Source: Telmatospirillum siberiense | Lineage (GTDB): Bacteria; Pseudomonadota; Alphaproteobacteria; Rhodospirillales; Magnetospirillaceae | NCBI RefSeq assembly: GCF_002845745.1 | Contig: NZ_PIUM01000004.1 | Coordinates: forward strand, 186,001 to 250,000 | Direction: 5' to 3' | Length of the DNA stretch: 64,000 nt | In this document: one piece after another, positions 14,993 to 23,825 of the stretch | How positions within the stretch are numbered: the stretch's first letter is position 1 | Layout: every line of letters starts with the position of its first letter | The notes under the pieces: model-generated | What the model was told of the DNA's origin: nothing | Seen by the model: the letters and a program-made list of their open reading frames with translations, nothing else | Databases searched by the model: none | Made by a program: the position numbers and the translations under genes

Positions 14993-15727
14993 TCACGGCC
15001 GCTGGAGAGAGAATTCGATGGGCACCTGCAACCGCAAACGATTGCCGGTGATGGATTCGGGGAACGGTGGAAAGGTCGTTCGCCCGATCATCTCGCCGAC
15101 CTCCCCGTCCAAGGCGGGATAGCCCGATCCCCGAACGATTTTCCACGTCGTCACCTGCCCCGATCGGTCAAGATCGAACGCTAGCAGAACCGTTCCTTCC
15201 TGACCGTATTTTCTGGCCGCCGAGGGATAACGTTTGTTCCTTTCGATCCGTGCCCGCACTTGGCCTATGTAATCGGCCGGCGGGCCGCCCGCCGCCGAGG
15301 CCAGGGCGGGTGGCGCGGAAGGGGGCGGCGCGGCGGTCTCGCCGTCGGGCGTGGCTGGGGCGAGACGCGATTGGGCTTGCGATGCCATTTCCGTCTGCTC
15401 CTGGCTGGTGGACAACGGAGTCTCCGTAGCGGCTGGCGCCGGCCTGGGATTTTGTCGTTTCGGAAGCGCGGGCTTTAGCGGTTTCGAAATGGGTTTTGGC
15501 GGCGCGGGATCCGGTTTCACCTCAGGTTTCGGGGCTTCCTCCGGTGCCTTGCCAGGCTTTTCCTCACGTATGTCGGGCGGGAGCATCGCCAGTGACAGCT
15601 CGATTCCCGGCACGGGCAAGGGCGGGGGGAAAACCGCTGCCCGACCGAAAAGGAACAAAATTCCCGCCACATGTAGAAGGACGGACGCCGGCAGCGGCCA
15701 GCGGCGGCGCCAGGGCGACGGTTTCAT
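14993..15727 (-). CDS. tonB: TonB energy transducer
   Basis: A 244-residue protein anchored in the inner membrane by one N-terminal helix (LPASVLLHVAGILFLFG). A proline/lysine-rich periplasm-spanning region (residues ~55-95, with KPEVKPDPAPPKPISKPLKP) follows, and then a C-terminal TonB domain starting at YIGQVRARIERNKRYPSAA and ending in VPIEFSLQRP. It passes proton-motive energy to outer-membrane receptors such as those at 39803 and 51066. Its ATG overlaps the exbD stop (ATGA), so it is the last gene of exbB-exbD-tonB. Confidence 0.93.
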   Translation of the reverse strand: MKPSPWRRRWPLPASVLLHVAGILFLFGRAAVFPPPLPVPGIELSLAMLPPDIREEKPGKAPEEAPKPEVKPDPAPPKPISKPLKPALPKRQNPRPAPAATETPLSTSQEQTEMASQAQSRLAPATPDGETAAPPPSAPPALASAAGGPPADYIGQVRARIERNKRYPSAARKYGQEGTVLLAFDLDRSGQVTTWKIVRGSGYPALDGEVGEMIGRTTFPPFPESITGNRLRLQVPIEFSLQRP

Positions 15728-16170
15728 CAGGGCTCCGGCGGCGCGTTCGGGGGAAGCTGGCCCTCGGCGACCAGGGAAAGGCGCGCCACGCCGGCGCTTC
15801 CGACCTTGCCCAGCAGATCCATGATCCTGCCGTAGTCGATGGTCTTGTCGGCACGGACATAGACCACGGTCTCGGGATCGGCCTTGATCGCCATCGACAG
15901 TCGTTCGGACAGTTTGTCCGGGGCCAGCCGCTCCTGGTCGAAAAACAATCCGCCATCCTTGTCCAGGCTGACCACCACCGGTCTTTGCGGCTTATGGACG
16001 GTCTGGGCCGTCGTTTTCGGCAGTTTCAACGGCACGCCCACCATCATCAACGGCGCCGCCACCATGAAAATGATCAGCAGGACCAGCATCACGTCGATGA
16101 AGGGCGTGACGTTGATTTCGGAAAGCAACGGCGTCTTGGCGCCGTACCAGTCCTCCAGCGGGTCGTTCAT
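15727..16170 (-). CDS. exbD: ExbD/TolR-family biopolymer transporter
   Basis: A 147-residue protein with one membrane helix. The signature [20 protein letters not shown], which carries the conserved proton-pathway aspartate, lies at residues ~18-38, followed by a periplasmic domain ([19 protein letters not shown]). It partners ExbB to energise TonB. Both ends overlap the neighbouring genes by four bases, which indicates tight co-translation. Confidence 0.93.
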   Translation of the reverse strand: MNDPLEDWYGAKTPLLSEINVTPFIDVMLVLLIIFMVAAPLMMVGVPLKLPKTTAQTVHKPQRPVVVSLDKDGGLFFDQERLAPDKLSERLSMAIKADPETVVYVRADKTIDYGRIMDLLGKVGSAGVARLSLVAEGQLPPNAPPEP

Positions 16171-16826
16171 CGCGCCGCTCCGTTCGGGGCGGTGCCGCCA
16201 TCCATGCGGCGGACCATGCGGCCGATGGCCAGGGCCAGGCGCCGGGCCAGGCTACCGAAATCGGCGGCCAGCTTGTTGTAGGCGATGGAGGCCGGAATGG
16301 CGGCGGCCAGGCCGACGGCGGTGGTCGACAGGGCTTCGGCGATGCCGGGCGCCACCACCGCGAGACTCGTATCGTTGGCCGAGGCGATGGCGGCGAAACT
16401 ATGCATGATGCCCCAGACAGTGCCGAATAATCCGATGAAGGGCGCCGAGGAGCCGATGGTGGCTAGGTAGGGCAGGCGGGTTTCCGATTTGACCAGCGTT
16501 TCATACATGGCGTCGCGCATGGCCCGCTCGATGCGCTGCCGCCGTTCCGAGACGCTTTCACCGGATTTCGTCTCCTCCGCCTCCTCTTTTCCGGCGAGGG
16601 CGATGGCGCCGGCCAGTCCGTTCGCCGGCAGACCGGCCAGGGACCCGCCGGTCAGGCTTTTTTCCAGGGCCCGGGTCTGGCGGGACAAGCCAATCAGCAG
16701 CACCGCCTTTTCTAAGATGATGCTCCAGCAGAGCACCGAGCAGAGGGCTAGAATGACGAGAACCGCCTGCACCACGCCGGTGGCTTGTTGAAAGATCGTC
16801 GTCAGGGAAAGATCGATGGGGGACAT
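16167..16826 (-). CDS. exbB: ExbB/TolQ/MotA proton-channel family protein
   Basis: A 219-residue inner-membrane protein with three predicted helices and the MotA/TolQ/ExbB core: [17 protein letters not shown] near residue 130 and [20 protein letters not shown] near residue 160. The companion ExbD and TonB genes follow directly, so ExbB is preferred over TolQ; no tolA, tolB or pal is nearby. A small unrecognised gene ends 11 bp upstream on the same strand. Confidence 0.93.
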   Translation of the reverse strand: MSPIDLSLTTIFQQATGVVQAVLVILALCSVLCWSIILEKAVLLIGLSRQTRALEKSLTGGSLAGLPANGLAGAIALAGKEEAEETKSGESVSERRQRIERAMRDAMYETLVKSETRLPYLATIGSSAPFIGLFGTVWGIMHSFAAIASANDTSLAVVAPGIAEALSTTAVGLAAAIPASIAYNKLAADFGSLARRLALAIGRMVRRMDGGTAPNGAAR

Positions 16827-16837
16827 GGCGCAAACTT

Positions 16838-17095
16838 TCAGCGGGAAGGGCGGAAGGGCAGCAATACCGGGGCGAAGGTTTCCACCGGTTGTCCGTCATG
16901 TTCGAAGGACAGGCGTTTCAGCGGTACGCCGTAAAGCGCCGCCAGATTGGTTTCGGTGAGGGTTTCGCAGCCGGTCCTGGTCGTCAGCAGAACGCGGGGC
17001 AGTCGGATAACCTGGACGGACACCTGCTCCGCATCGGTCCACGCGGGCGTTCGTTTCCGTTGGCGGCGAAGCTGAAAGCCTCTCACAATCGTCAT
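16838..17095 (-). CDS. Small hypothetical protein leading the exbB-exbD-tonB operon
   Basis: An 85-residue reading frame (97 if a start at 17131 is used) ending 11 bp before exbB. It is basic at the N terminus (VRGFQLRRQRKRTP) and mixed afterwards, with no membrane helix, signal peptide or metal motif that I can see. It is not the HemP type expected in haem operons. The position and spacing suggest a real first gene, but no family was recognised and the start is uncertain because ribosome-binding sites are weak. Confidence 0.45.
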   Translation of the reverse strand: MTIVRGFQLRRQRKRTPAWTDAEQVSVQVIRLPRVLLTTRTGCETLTETNLAALYGVPLKRLSFEHDGQPVETFAPVLLPFRPSR

Positions 17096-17131
17096 ATATC
17101 CGAAGAACATATCGATTCGATAAACCAGCAA

Positions 17132-17534
17132 AATACTGCGGTCAAGTTTGATTTACCGTATACGGAATACGACATGTTTGTTATTTTTAGTACAAACAAA
17201 TAAATGTATTTTATTTTTTCGTCGTAAATATGAGTTTTTACAAAAAATTAGTGTCATTATATGAATTATTTATATAATAAATTTTTATTTTTGTGGTGCG
17301 ATATTCTTCTCATTTCTCATTAAGTAATATCCCAGTGAATCTCCTTCTGCCGAACCATTGGGAGGGGTGGAGCCAACCCCGGAAAATATTCCGGAAATGC
17401 TTTTTCCGGATCCGATCCGGAGCGTCGGTGTGATGAACATCCTCGTCGGCTGCCACGCTTTCGGGTATAGGAGGGGCCCGGTCGCGGGCATCGGAATCGA
17501 CCGCGGCCGAATAGGTAAGGATTTTGAACAAGCA
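17132..17534. other. AT-rich intergenic region (no gene)
   Basis: About 400 bp between divergent transcription units; the first 200 bp are far more AT-rich than the rest of the window, with long T/A runs. It contains the palindrome CCGTATACGG (17156-17165) and an inverted repeat GTTTGT-N10-ACAAAC (17176-17197), both plausible operators for the exb-tonB side. I see no convincing gene. The AT content could mark a promoter, a nucleoid-protein site or foreign DNA next to the HerA-like gene. Confidence 0.6.
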
Positions 17535-19175
17535 ATGACGGTTCGTATCGACATGGGGGTGACGACGTCGGGTGCGACGGCTAACCTCGATCTCGAGGAA
17601 TTGCTGGCGACACGACTGCTGGTTCAGGGAAATTCCGGTTCGGGAAAATCCCATCTGCTACGCCGTCTGATCGAACAGAGCGCCCCCTGGGTGCAACAGG
17701 CGATCATCGATCCGGAAGGTGATTTCGTCAGTCTGGCCGACGCTTTCGGCCATGTGGTGATCGATGCCTCGAGCTTGACCGAAAATGCCCTTCAGATGGT
17801 GGGCGGACGTGTCCGTCAGCATCGCGTCTCGGTCATCCTCAACCTGGAAAATCTCGACGCCGAGGCGCAGATGCGCCATGCGGCGGCATTTCTCGGCGGC
17901 CTTTTCGATATCGAAAGGGATTACTGGTTTCCCATGCTGGTCGTCGTCGACGAGGCGCAGATGTTCGCGCCCTCCGCCGCCGGCGACGTGTCGGACGAGG
18001 CGCGCAAGGCCTCGCTGGGAGCCATGACCAATCTGATGTGCCGCGGCCGCAAGCGCGGACTGGCCGGCATCATCGCCACCCAACGGTTGGCCAAGCTGGC
18101 CAAGAACGTCGCCGCCGAGGCGTCGAACTTTCTGATGGGGCGGACCTTTCTCGATATCGACATGGCCCGCGCGGCCGATCTTCTGGGCATGGAACGCCGT
18201 CAGGCCGAGGCGTTCCGCGATCTTCAGCGCGGTCATTTCATCGCGCTCGGTCCGGCGCTGGCCCGGCGGCCGTTGTCCATCCGCGTCGGGGGCGTGACCA
18301 CCCAGCCTCGCGCCGTCAGCCCCCATCTGCTGCCGCTGCCCGAAACCCCGCGCGAGGATGCCCGCGACCTTTTGTTCCAGCCGGGGCAGGGCGAGGCGCC
18401 CCGCTATTCGGCGCGGCGTCCGGTCGGCATGTCGACCAGCGAAATCCTCCAGCAGTTGGCCCATTCCCGCCCGCCGGCCCGGCCGCCCGTCCCGCCGACG
18501 CCACCGGCCGAGATCACGGAGGAGGGGGGCGAGCGCATTGCCGGCGATGTCGATGACGACAGCGCATCGCCAACCGCTTCGTCCGAAGGTGAAAGCCATC
18601 GGGCAAAGGTTGCTTCGAAGCCGTCCGCGTCCGAACCGGCGGCGGCGGGGCGTGAAGGCTATGACGGGGTCCTGGCCGACCTGCTGGGCGATCAGGATGC
18701 GGTTTTTCGTTCCGTCTCGGTGCTCTATCAGGATTTTCTGGTGCGGTGCCGGAAGCATGGATTGAATGGGCGCATGCTTGATCTTGTGGCTTTTCGCCGG
18801 AAGCTCGCCGGTGCGCGGGCCGGCGCGGCCACCGCCGGCTATGACGAGGCGACGGCCCACGACGAGACCGACGGCGAATGGCAAAAGGCCCTCGATGTCG
18901 CCGCCGGTTTGGCGGAGGATGTGCACGGCGTATTCCTGCTTCTGGCTCGCACCGCCCTGGAAGGAAGGGATTGCCCGTCGGATCTGTTGATCGCGCGCGC
19001 CCTGGGCAGCCGTTCGCCCCGCCGGGCGCGCAGCATGGTCGGCTACATGGAGCAGCGTGGGCTGATCGTCTGCCGCGAGGAAATGGACGGCAGTCGGGTC
19101 ATCGTCCTGCCCGGCCTCGATTGGCAGACCGCTCCCGGCGATCCCTCGGCCCTGGATGACGTTGCGGAAGAGTAA
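17535..19175 (+). CDS. HerA-like (DUF87) P-loop ATPase
   Basis: A 546-residue protein of the HerA/FtsK ATPase group. Walker A is GNSGSGKS (residues 32-39), the HerA-style IIDPEGDF lies at 57-64, Walker B is LVVVDEA (135-141), and a polar ATQRLAKL segment follows. Residues ~330-380 are a proline/serine-rich linker, and the C-terminal ~170 residues look like a separate helical/winged-helix region. HerA family members are hexameric DNA translocases in repair or in anti-phage systems with a nuclease partner; no nurA, sir2 or nuclease gene is adjacent. The ATG at 17535 was chosen because residues before it look non-coding; its ribosome-binding site is weak. Confidence 0.75.
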   Translation: MTVRIDMGVTTSGATANLDLEELLATRLLVQGNSGSGKSHLLRRLIEQSAPWVQQAIIDPEGDFVSLADAFGHVVIDASSLTENALQMVGGRVRQHRVSVILNLENLDAEAQMRHAAAFLGGLFDIERDYWFPMLVVVDEAQMFAPSAAGDVSDEARKASLGAMTNLMCRGRKRGLAGIIATQRLAKLAKNVAAEASNFLMGRTFLDIDMARAADLLGMERRQAEAFRDLQRGHFIALGPALARRPLSIRVGGVTTQPRAVSPHLLPLPETPREDARDLLFQPGQGEAPRYSARRPVGMSTSEILQQLAHSRPPARPPVPPTPPAEITEEGGERIAGDVDDDSASPTASSEGESHRAKVASKPSASEPAAAGREGYDGVLADLLGDQDAVFRSVSVLYQDFLVRCRKHGLNGRMLDLVAFRRKLAGARAGAATAGYDEATAHDETDGEWQKALDVAAGLAEDVHGVFLLLARTALEGRDCPSDLLIARALGSRSPRRARSMVGYMEQRGLIVCREEMDGSRVIVLPGLDWQTAPGDPSALDDVAEE

Positions 19176-19774
19176 CGAATCGGCTCGTGCGTCGCCTCTA
19201 TTGGAGTGGTGATCACGACCAAAAACCGTCATTGGCGGGTTTGATCCGGCAATCCATGGTTGCATAGATCGACCGACATCATTTGAAGCGGGCACGTGGA
19301 TGCCCGTGTCAAGCACGGGCATGACGACCTTTGGTGGTTAAACTCGGCCCAATTTTTCCTAAATATTGAGGGCAAAATCCGTGCCGGACAGCCGTGTGTC
19401 GCCGCCGCTGTCAACAAAATCGAAACCTGAGTTCGGAGCCTTGGCCGCCTGGAGCAACGTTCATCTGCGCCCATCTGTGTCTATCTGTGCTCCTTTTGAC
19501 AAGACCCCGGTCCCGGACCGGGCCTTTGGGCGCGGCCCGATTGGCCCCGGGATGACCCGCCGGAATCGATCATAAGGAAACACAGATCAGCACAGATGCG
19601 GATCGAAGTGGACTGCCCCCCATGCCTGAGACACGAAACTACGGCCAGACTGAACTTGAGCGGCGTTTCTTACGCCGCCCGGCCAGACAGTCCCACCCGT
19701 CAACCTGAACAGGTTGCCATGGCGATTGTCCTGCCCCCTTGTCTTCCACCAGGTTTCATGTTTCAACGGAAGAC
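19176..19774. other. Repeat-rich intergenic region (no gene)
   Basis: About 600 bp without a credible gene, filled with small inverted repeats: ATGCCCGTG-TCAAG-CACGGGCAT (19300-19322), CCCGGT-N5-ACCGGG (19506-19522), and imperfect inverted copies of CATCTGTGCT-like sequence around 19465-19500 and 19580-19600. These look like REP-type elements. Short frames running through them are low-complexity and were not called. Confidence 0.6.
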
Positions 19775-20551
19775 ATGCCGAACATCGATCCCCTCCGCGT
19801 CGCGACCATCCTGGGTGAAATTAGCGCCGAAGTCATCCTTCCGCGCTTTCAGAAGCTGGCGTCGGGCGACGTGCGGGAGAAGGGGCCCGGCGATCTGGTG
19901 ACCATCGCCGACACCGAGGCCGAGGCCGTTTTGACCAGGCGTCTGGGCGCGCTTCTGCCCAGCTCCCGCGTGGTCGGCGAGGAGGCGGTCAGCGCCGACG
20001 CCAAGGTGTTGGGGCATCTGGATGGCGAGGATCCCGTGTGGATTCTCGATCCGGTCGATGGCACGGCGAATTTCGTCAAGGGCAGCAAGCGGTTCGCCGT
20101 CATCGTCGCCTTGGTGGTGGCGGGGCGGACGATGCAGGGATGGATCCACGATCCCATGGCTGGCCGCACCACCATCGCCGAACAGGGAGGCGGCGTCTGG
20201 CGGGACGGCCGGCGGCTGGGCATCGCGGCGGCGGGGGCGTTGGCCGGCATGACCGGAGCGGCCGGATATCGCGGCACCGCGCGACTGGCCGCCGAGGTCG
20301 GCGGCCTGCTCTGCCAGGGCAGCGCCGCCCATGATTATCTCGATCTGGTCGATAACAAGCTGCAATTCGCTTATTTCCGCCGCCTGCATCCCTGGGACCA
20401 TGCGGCGGGCGTTCTGCTGCATGCCGAGGCCGGTGGCTACAACGCCCTGCTGGATGGCCAGGCCTATCGGCCGGTGCCGACCCCGGGAAGCATTCTGCTG
20501 GCGCCCGATCGCCCATCCTGGGACCGGTTGGCGCAACTGATCGGGGCTTAA
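19775..20551 (+). CDS. Inositol monophosphatase family protein
   Basis: A 258-residue metal-dependent phosphatase of the IMPase/CysQ/FBPase fold. The metal-binding motifs are VGEEAV, WILDPVDGTANF (near residue 90) and HPWDHAAG (near 208). The substrate could be inositol phosphate, histidinol phosphate or another sugar phosphate; context does not decide. I used the ATG at 19775 with CGGAAG upstream rather than the ATG 36 bp earlier. It ends 2 bp before the next gene. Confidence 0.88.
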   Translation: MPNIDPLRVATILGEISAEVILPRFQKLASGDVREKGPGDLVTIADTEAEAVLTRRLGALLPSSRVVGEEAVSADAKVLGHLDGEDPVWILDPVDGTANFVKGSKRFAVIVALVVAGRTMQGWIHDPMAGRTTIAEQGGGVWRDGRRLGIAAAGALAGMTGAAGYRGTARLAAEVGGLLCQGSAAHDYLDLVDNKLQFAYFRRLHPWDHAAGVLLHAEAGGYNALLDGQAYRPVPTPGSILLAPDRPSWDRLAQLIGA

Positions 20552-20553
20552 GG

Positions 20554-21222
20554 GTGAGGACGTCGCGGCGTCCTCAGCGGATCCTTTTGATCAACCCCAA
20601 CAGCTCGTCGGCGACGACGGAGATGATGCTCGCCATCGCCGCCGGGACGGCCGGCGGCGACTTCGAGGTGACGGGAGCGACTGCCACCCGAAGCCCTTCG
20701 ATGATTACCCATCCCCGGGCTCTCGCCGCCTCCGCCGCCGAGGTGATTGAAATCGCGCGTGCGAACGCGGAAGACCATGACGGCATTATCGTCGCCGCCT
20801 TTGGCGACCCCGGATTGACCGAAATTCAAGCGGAAATCCGCATCCCGGCCGTGGGTATCGCCGAGGCGGCGATGTTTGAAGCCTCTGAAAAGGGCCGGAA
20901 ATTCGGCATCGCCACCACAACGCCGGACCTGACGGCCGCCATGGGCGCGAAAGTCGCCTCCCTGGGCCTGCTCGCCAAATTCAGCGGAATCAGGCTTACG
21001 CCGGGCGATCCCCATGACCTTGTTGCCCATCCCGAGCGATTGCAGTCGGCTTTGGCCAAGGTTGTCGCCGATTGCATCGACGTCGATGGAGCGGAGGCCG
21101 TGATCATCGGCGGCGGTCCCCTGGGGCAGGCGGCCCTTCATCTTCAACCGATGTTTTCAATACCGATCGTGGCGCCGATCCCCGCCGCCGTCAGGTGGAT
21201 AATAAAGCTGATCAGGCGGTAG
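20554..21222 (+). CDS. Asp/Glu/hydantoin racemase-fold protein lacking catalytic cysteines
   Basis: A 222-residue member of the Asp/Glu racemase superfamily: it opens with ILLINPNSSSATTEMM and keeps the two half-site loops. Active members carry a cysteine in each loop; here the first reads VAAFGDPGL (Ala for Cys) and the second VIIGGGPLGQA (Gly for Cys). A standard two-cysteine racemase mechanism is therefore unlikely and the activity is unknown. The start is GTG at 20554. It sits 2 bp after the IMPase gene and 25 bp before a LysE exporter. Confidence 0.82.
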   Translation: MRTSRRPQRILLINPNSSSATTEMMLAIAAGTAGGDFEVTGATATRSPSMITHPRALAASAAEVIEIARANAEDHDGIIVAAFGDPGLTEIQAEIRIPAVGIAEAAMFEASEKGRKFGIATTTPDLTAAMGAKVASLGLLAKFSGIRLTPGDPHDLVAHPERLQSALAKVVADCIDVDGAEAVIIGGGPLGQAALHLQPMFSIPIVAPIPAAVRWIIKLIRR

Positions 21223-21247
21223 TAATTCGGCAAAAAGGAGCCTGCCC

Positions 21248-21886
21248 ATGTCCGCGTCACTCGCTCTCTTCGGCATCCTCGGAGCACTTCTGGTCGGAGC
21301 CGTTAGTCCTGGCCCGAGTTTCGTTCTGGTCTCGCGCATCGCCGCCAAATTCTCCCGCATGGACGGCCTGTCGGCGGCCGCCGGCATGGGGCTTGGAGGA
21401 GCGATCTTCGCGACTCTTGCCCTGCTAGGTCTCACCGCCATTCTCACGCAGGTCGAAGGGCTTTACCTTGCCCTTAGGGTGTTCGGCGGCCTCTACCTTG
21501 TTTATCTTGGTATCCGTACCTGGCGCGGCGCTTCCGATCCCATAGACATCCCTGATTCGACCACGGTTCCTCCGGCGTCCACCCTGCGGTCGTTCGCCAT
21601 TGGGCTCGTTACTCAGCTCAGCAACCCGAAGACGGCCGTCGTCTACGCCAGCATCTTTGCCGCTCTCCTGCCCCCCTCGGCTCCATTGTGGCTACTCCTG
21701 GTCCTCCCGCCCTTGGTCTTCACGCTTGAAGCGTCGTGGTATGCGATCGTGGCGCTTGCCTTTTCGGCACAGGGGCCGCGATCCGTCTATCTACGCTCGA
21801 AAAGCTGGATTGATCGGGTCGCCGGATCTGTCATCGGCGCCTTGGGTGCGCGTCTGATCTCCGAGACCTTTCTCTCACGGAACTGA
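21248..21886 (+). CDS. LysE/RhtB family amino-acid exporter
   Basis: A 212-residue inner-membrane protein with about six predicted helices. The family N terminus AVSPGPSFVLV lies at residues ~18-28, with GGLYLVYLGIRTWR and LSNPKTAVVYASIFAALLPP further on. LysE/RhtB proteins export amino acids or related small molecules with proton antiport. A strong AAGGAG precedes the ATG. It probably shares a transcript with the two preceding genes. Confidence 0.9.
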   Translation: MSASLALFGILGALLVGAVSPGPSFVLVSRIAAKFSRMDGLSAAAGMGLGGAIFATLALLGLTAILTQVEGLYLALRVFGGLYLVYLGIRTWRGASDPIDIPDSTTVPPASTLRSFAIGLVTQLSNPKTAVVYASIFAALLPPSAPLWLLLVLPPLVFTLEASWYAIVALAFSAQGPRSVYLRSKSWIDRVAGSVIGALGARLISETFLSRN

Positions 21887-21924
21887 ACCTGAGAGTGGTG
21901 GCATTTGCCTCTCCATCATCGTAA

Positions 21925-21941
21925 ATCCCATATAATGGGAT
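21925..21941. promoter_or_regulatory. Palindrome upstream of the dgo operon
   Basis: ATCCCAT-ATA-ATGGGAT has perfect 7-bp arms and lies 155 bp before dgoK in a locally AT-rich stretch. It could be the operator of a galactonate regulator or the hairpin ending the LysE transcript; no dgoR-type regulator is adjacent. Confidence 0.4.
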
Positions 21942-22095
21942 TGATGTTTATATATTGAACTATCGCCGTCACCCTGATATTTTTCCTGACCATCAGGATA
22001 AGGGAGGTTGGCGGCATGCCCGGAACAAACGGTCGGCGGCGGAACCAGCGGTTCGATAAAAAAGCGTCGTGTTTTTCCCGGAAGGGGGACGTGCG

Positions 22096-23061
22096 ATGAG
22101 CGCGTCGGCCCGATTGATCGCTCTCGATTGGGGCACATCCTCCTTGCGGGCTTATCTGCTGGGTGATGGCGGCGCGGTTCTTGACGAGGTTTCCCTGCCC
22201 TGGGGCATCATGGCGACGCCGGACGGCGATTTCGCCAAGGCCCTGGAAACCGCGACCGCGCCATGGCGGCGGGTCCACCCCGATCTTCCGATGATCGCCG
22301 CGGGCATGATCGGCAGCGCCCAGGGGTGGCGGCAGGTCCCTTACGTTTCCTGTCCGGCGGGCCCGTCCGAATTGGCGGCGGATATCGGCCGGCAGGCGGC
22401 CGACCCGAACATTCCGCTGCCGATCGTGCCGGGAGTATCCATCGATGGCGACATTCCCGACGTCATGCGCGGCGAGGAAACGCAGGTTTTAGGCGCCCTC
22501 CATCTGGCGCCCCACTTGTTTCACCGTTCCCTGTTGGTGATGCCGGGAACCCATTCCAAATGGGTCTCGGTTCAGGATGGCGCGATCACCGATTTCACCA
22601 CCTATCTGACCGGGGAATTGTTCGCCGTCCTGGCCAGGCATTCGATCCTCGGCCGTCCGGCAATCGAGGCGGCCAGGGACGTGCCGCCCGCAAACGCGCC
22701 GGTCTCGTGGGACTCCTTCGAGCGGGGTGTGCGGATGGTGCGCGATACGCCCTCGCGCGGACTGTCCTCCCTGTTGTTTTCGGCACGAACGCTGGTGTTG
22801 GCCGGTCGCTTGGCGCCATCGGACAGTCTTGATTACCTCTCCGGTCTGGTGATCGGCGAGGAGCTTCGCGGCGCTCTCGCCCCAAGGAAGGCCGGGGATG
22901 GGGGGCCGCTCGCCCTGATCGGCGAGAAGACGCTGTGTGAACGCTATCGGCGGGCGCTCGTCCTGTTCGGCATCGCCGAGGCGCCGATCATCGCCGGAGC
23001 CTCGGCCGCCGGGCTGTGGCGAATCGCCGCCCAATCCTTTCCCCATGTCGCATGCGCATAG
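22096..23061 (+). CDS. dgoK: 2-dehydro-3-deoxygalactonokinase
   Basis: A 321-residue sugar-acid kinase phosphorylating 2-keto-3-deoxy-D-galactonate with ATP. The N terminus LIALDWGTSSLRAYLL is the phosphate-binding loop of the family, and VMPGTHSKWVSV plus FTTYLTGELFAVL are typical DgoK segments. I used the ATG at 22096 with GGGGGAC upstream; a frame opens 27 bp earlier. It is the first gene of dgoK-dgoA-dgoD-transporter. Confidence 0.92.
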   Translation: MSASARLIALDWGTSSLRAYLLGDGGAVLDEVSLPWGIMATPDGDFAKALETATAPWRRVHPDLPMIAAGMIGSAQGWRQVPYVSCPAGPSELAADIGRQAADPNIPLPIVPGVSIDGDIPDVMRGEETQVLGALHLAPHLFHRSLLVMPGTHSKWVSVQDGAITDFTTYLTGELFAVLARHSILGRPAIEAARDVPPANAPVSWDSFERGVRMVRDTPSRGLSSLLFSARTLVLAGRLAPSDSLDYLSGLVIGEELRGALAPRKAGDGGPLALIGEKTLCERYRRALVLFGIAEAPIIAGASAAGLWRIAAQSFPHVACA

Positions 23062-23080
23062 ACGCGTGCCGGAGGTGTCC

Positions 23081-23719
23081 ATGACCATCGACGTCAATGA
23101 TTATCTGAACCGCCTGCCTCTCATCGCAATTCTCCGGGGAATCACGCCGGACGAGGCGCTGCCCGTCGGACATGCCCTGGTCGAGGCCGGGTTCGTCATC
23201 ATCGAGGTTCCCTTGAATTCGCCGGATCCCATCGAAAGCATCCGACGCCTGCAGGAGGCCTTCGGCGCCACCTGCCTGATCGGCGCCGGCACGGTGATGT
23301 CCCCGGCCGGGGTGGCCGAGGTCGCCGGTGCCGGCGGGCGCCTGATCGTCATGCCGCACAGCGATCCCGTGGTGGTCAGGGCGGCCAAGGCGGCCGGACT
23401 GGTCTGCCTTCCCGGCGTCGCCACGCCCACCGAGGGCTTCGCCGCCCTGGCCAACGGCGCCGACGGATTGAAGCTGTTCCCGGCCGAGCAATTGGGCACC
23501 GCCGTGGTCAAGGCCTGGCGAGCGGTGTTCCCGAAGCAGACGCATCTGATGCCGGTGGGCGGCGTCACGCCGGAGAACCTGGGCTCCTACGTTGCCGCAG
23601 GCGCCGACGGCTTCGGCCTCGGCGGGGCCCTGTACATGAAGGGGTTGAGCGCCGCCGAAACCGGCGAGAACGCGCGGGCTTTCGTCGCGGCCTGGCAAAG
23701 GACCGGCCGCCGGGTTTAG
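23081..23719 (+). CDS. dgoA: 2-dehydro-3-deoxy-6-phosphogalactonate aldolase
   Basis: A 212-residue KDPG/KDPGal aldolase that splits the DgoK product into pyruvate and glyceraldehyde 3-phosphate. The Schiff-base lysine is K131 in GLKLFPAE and the catalytic glutamate is E42 in IIEVPLNS; GAGTV and GGVTPENL line the phosphate site. GGAGG precedes the ATG by 5 bp. A dispersed repeat element follows the stop directly. The neighbouring dgoK and dgoD favour the galactonate-specific enzyme over Eda. Confidence 0.93.
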   Translation: MTIDVNDYLNRLPLIAILRGITPDEALPVGHALVEAGFVIIEVPLNSPDPIESIRRLQEAFGATCLIGAGTVMSPAGVAEVAGAGGRLIVMPHSDPVVVRAAKAAGLVCLPGVATPTEGFAALANGADGLKLFPAEQLGTAVVKAWRAVFPKQTHLMPVGGVTPENLGSYVAAGADGFGLGGALYMKGLSAAETGENARAFVAAWQRTGRRV

Positions 23720-23720
23720 G

Positions 23721-23760
23721 GGCCTGTTGATAAATTATCGAATCAACAGGCGCTTAAGCC
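23721..23760. repeat. Dispersed 3'-end repeat, copy B
   Basis: After the dgoA stop, CCTGTTGAT (23723-23731) pairs perfectly with ATCAACAGG (23742-23750). The element shares ATAAATTATCGAATCAAC with copy A at 14069 and continues into AAGCCCGAGCGG, the opening of the tandem repeat unit at 50256. It lies between dgoA and dgoD and could process or stabilise the operon mRNA. Confidence 0.65.
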
Positions 23761-23825
23761 CGAGCGGTGATTGAACCTTGGGTACCGTCACTCATTCAGA
23801 CGAAGAAACGAAAAAGAGAGACATC

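Noticed and set aside
19229-19474. 81-codon minus-strand frame in the repeat-rich gap
   Set aside because: It reads through REP-like hairpins and has no coding-like composition or ribosome-binding site.
22069-22095. Longer N terminus for dgoK
   Set aside because: The ATG at 22096 has the ribosome-binding site and gives the normal kinase start; the upstream residues are not family-like.
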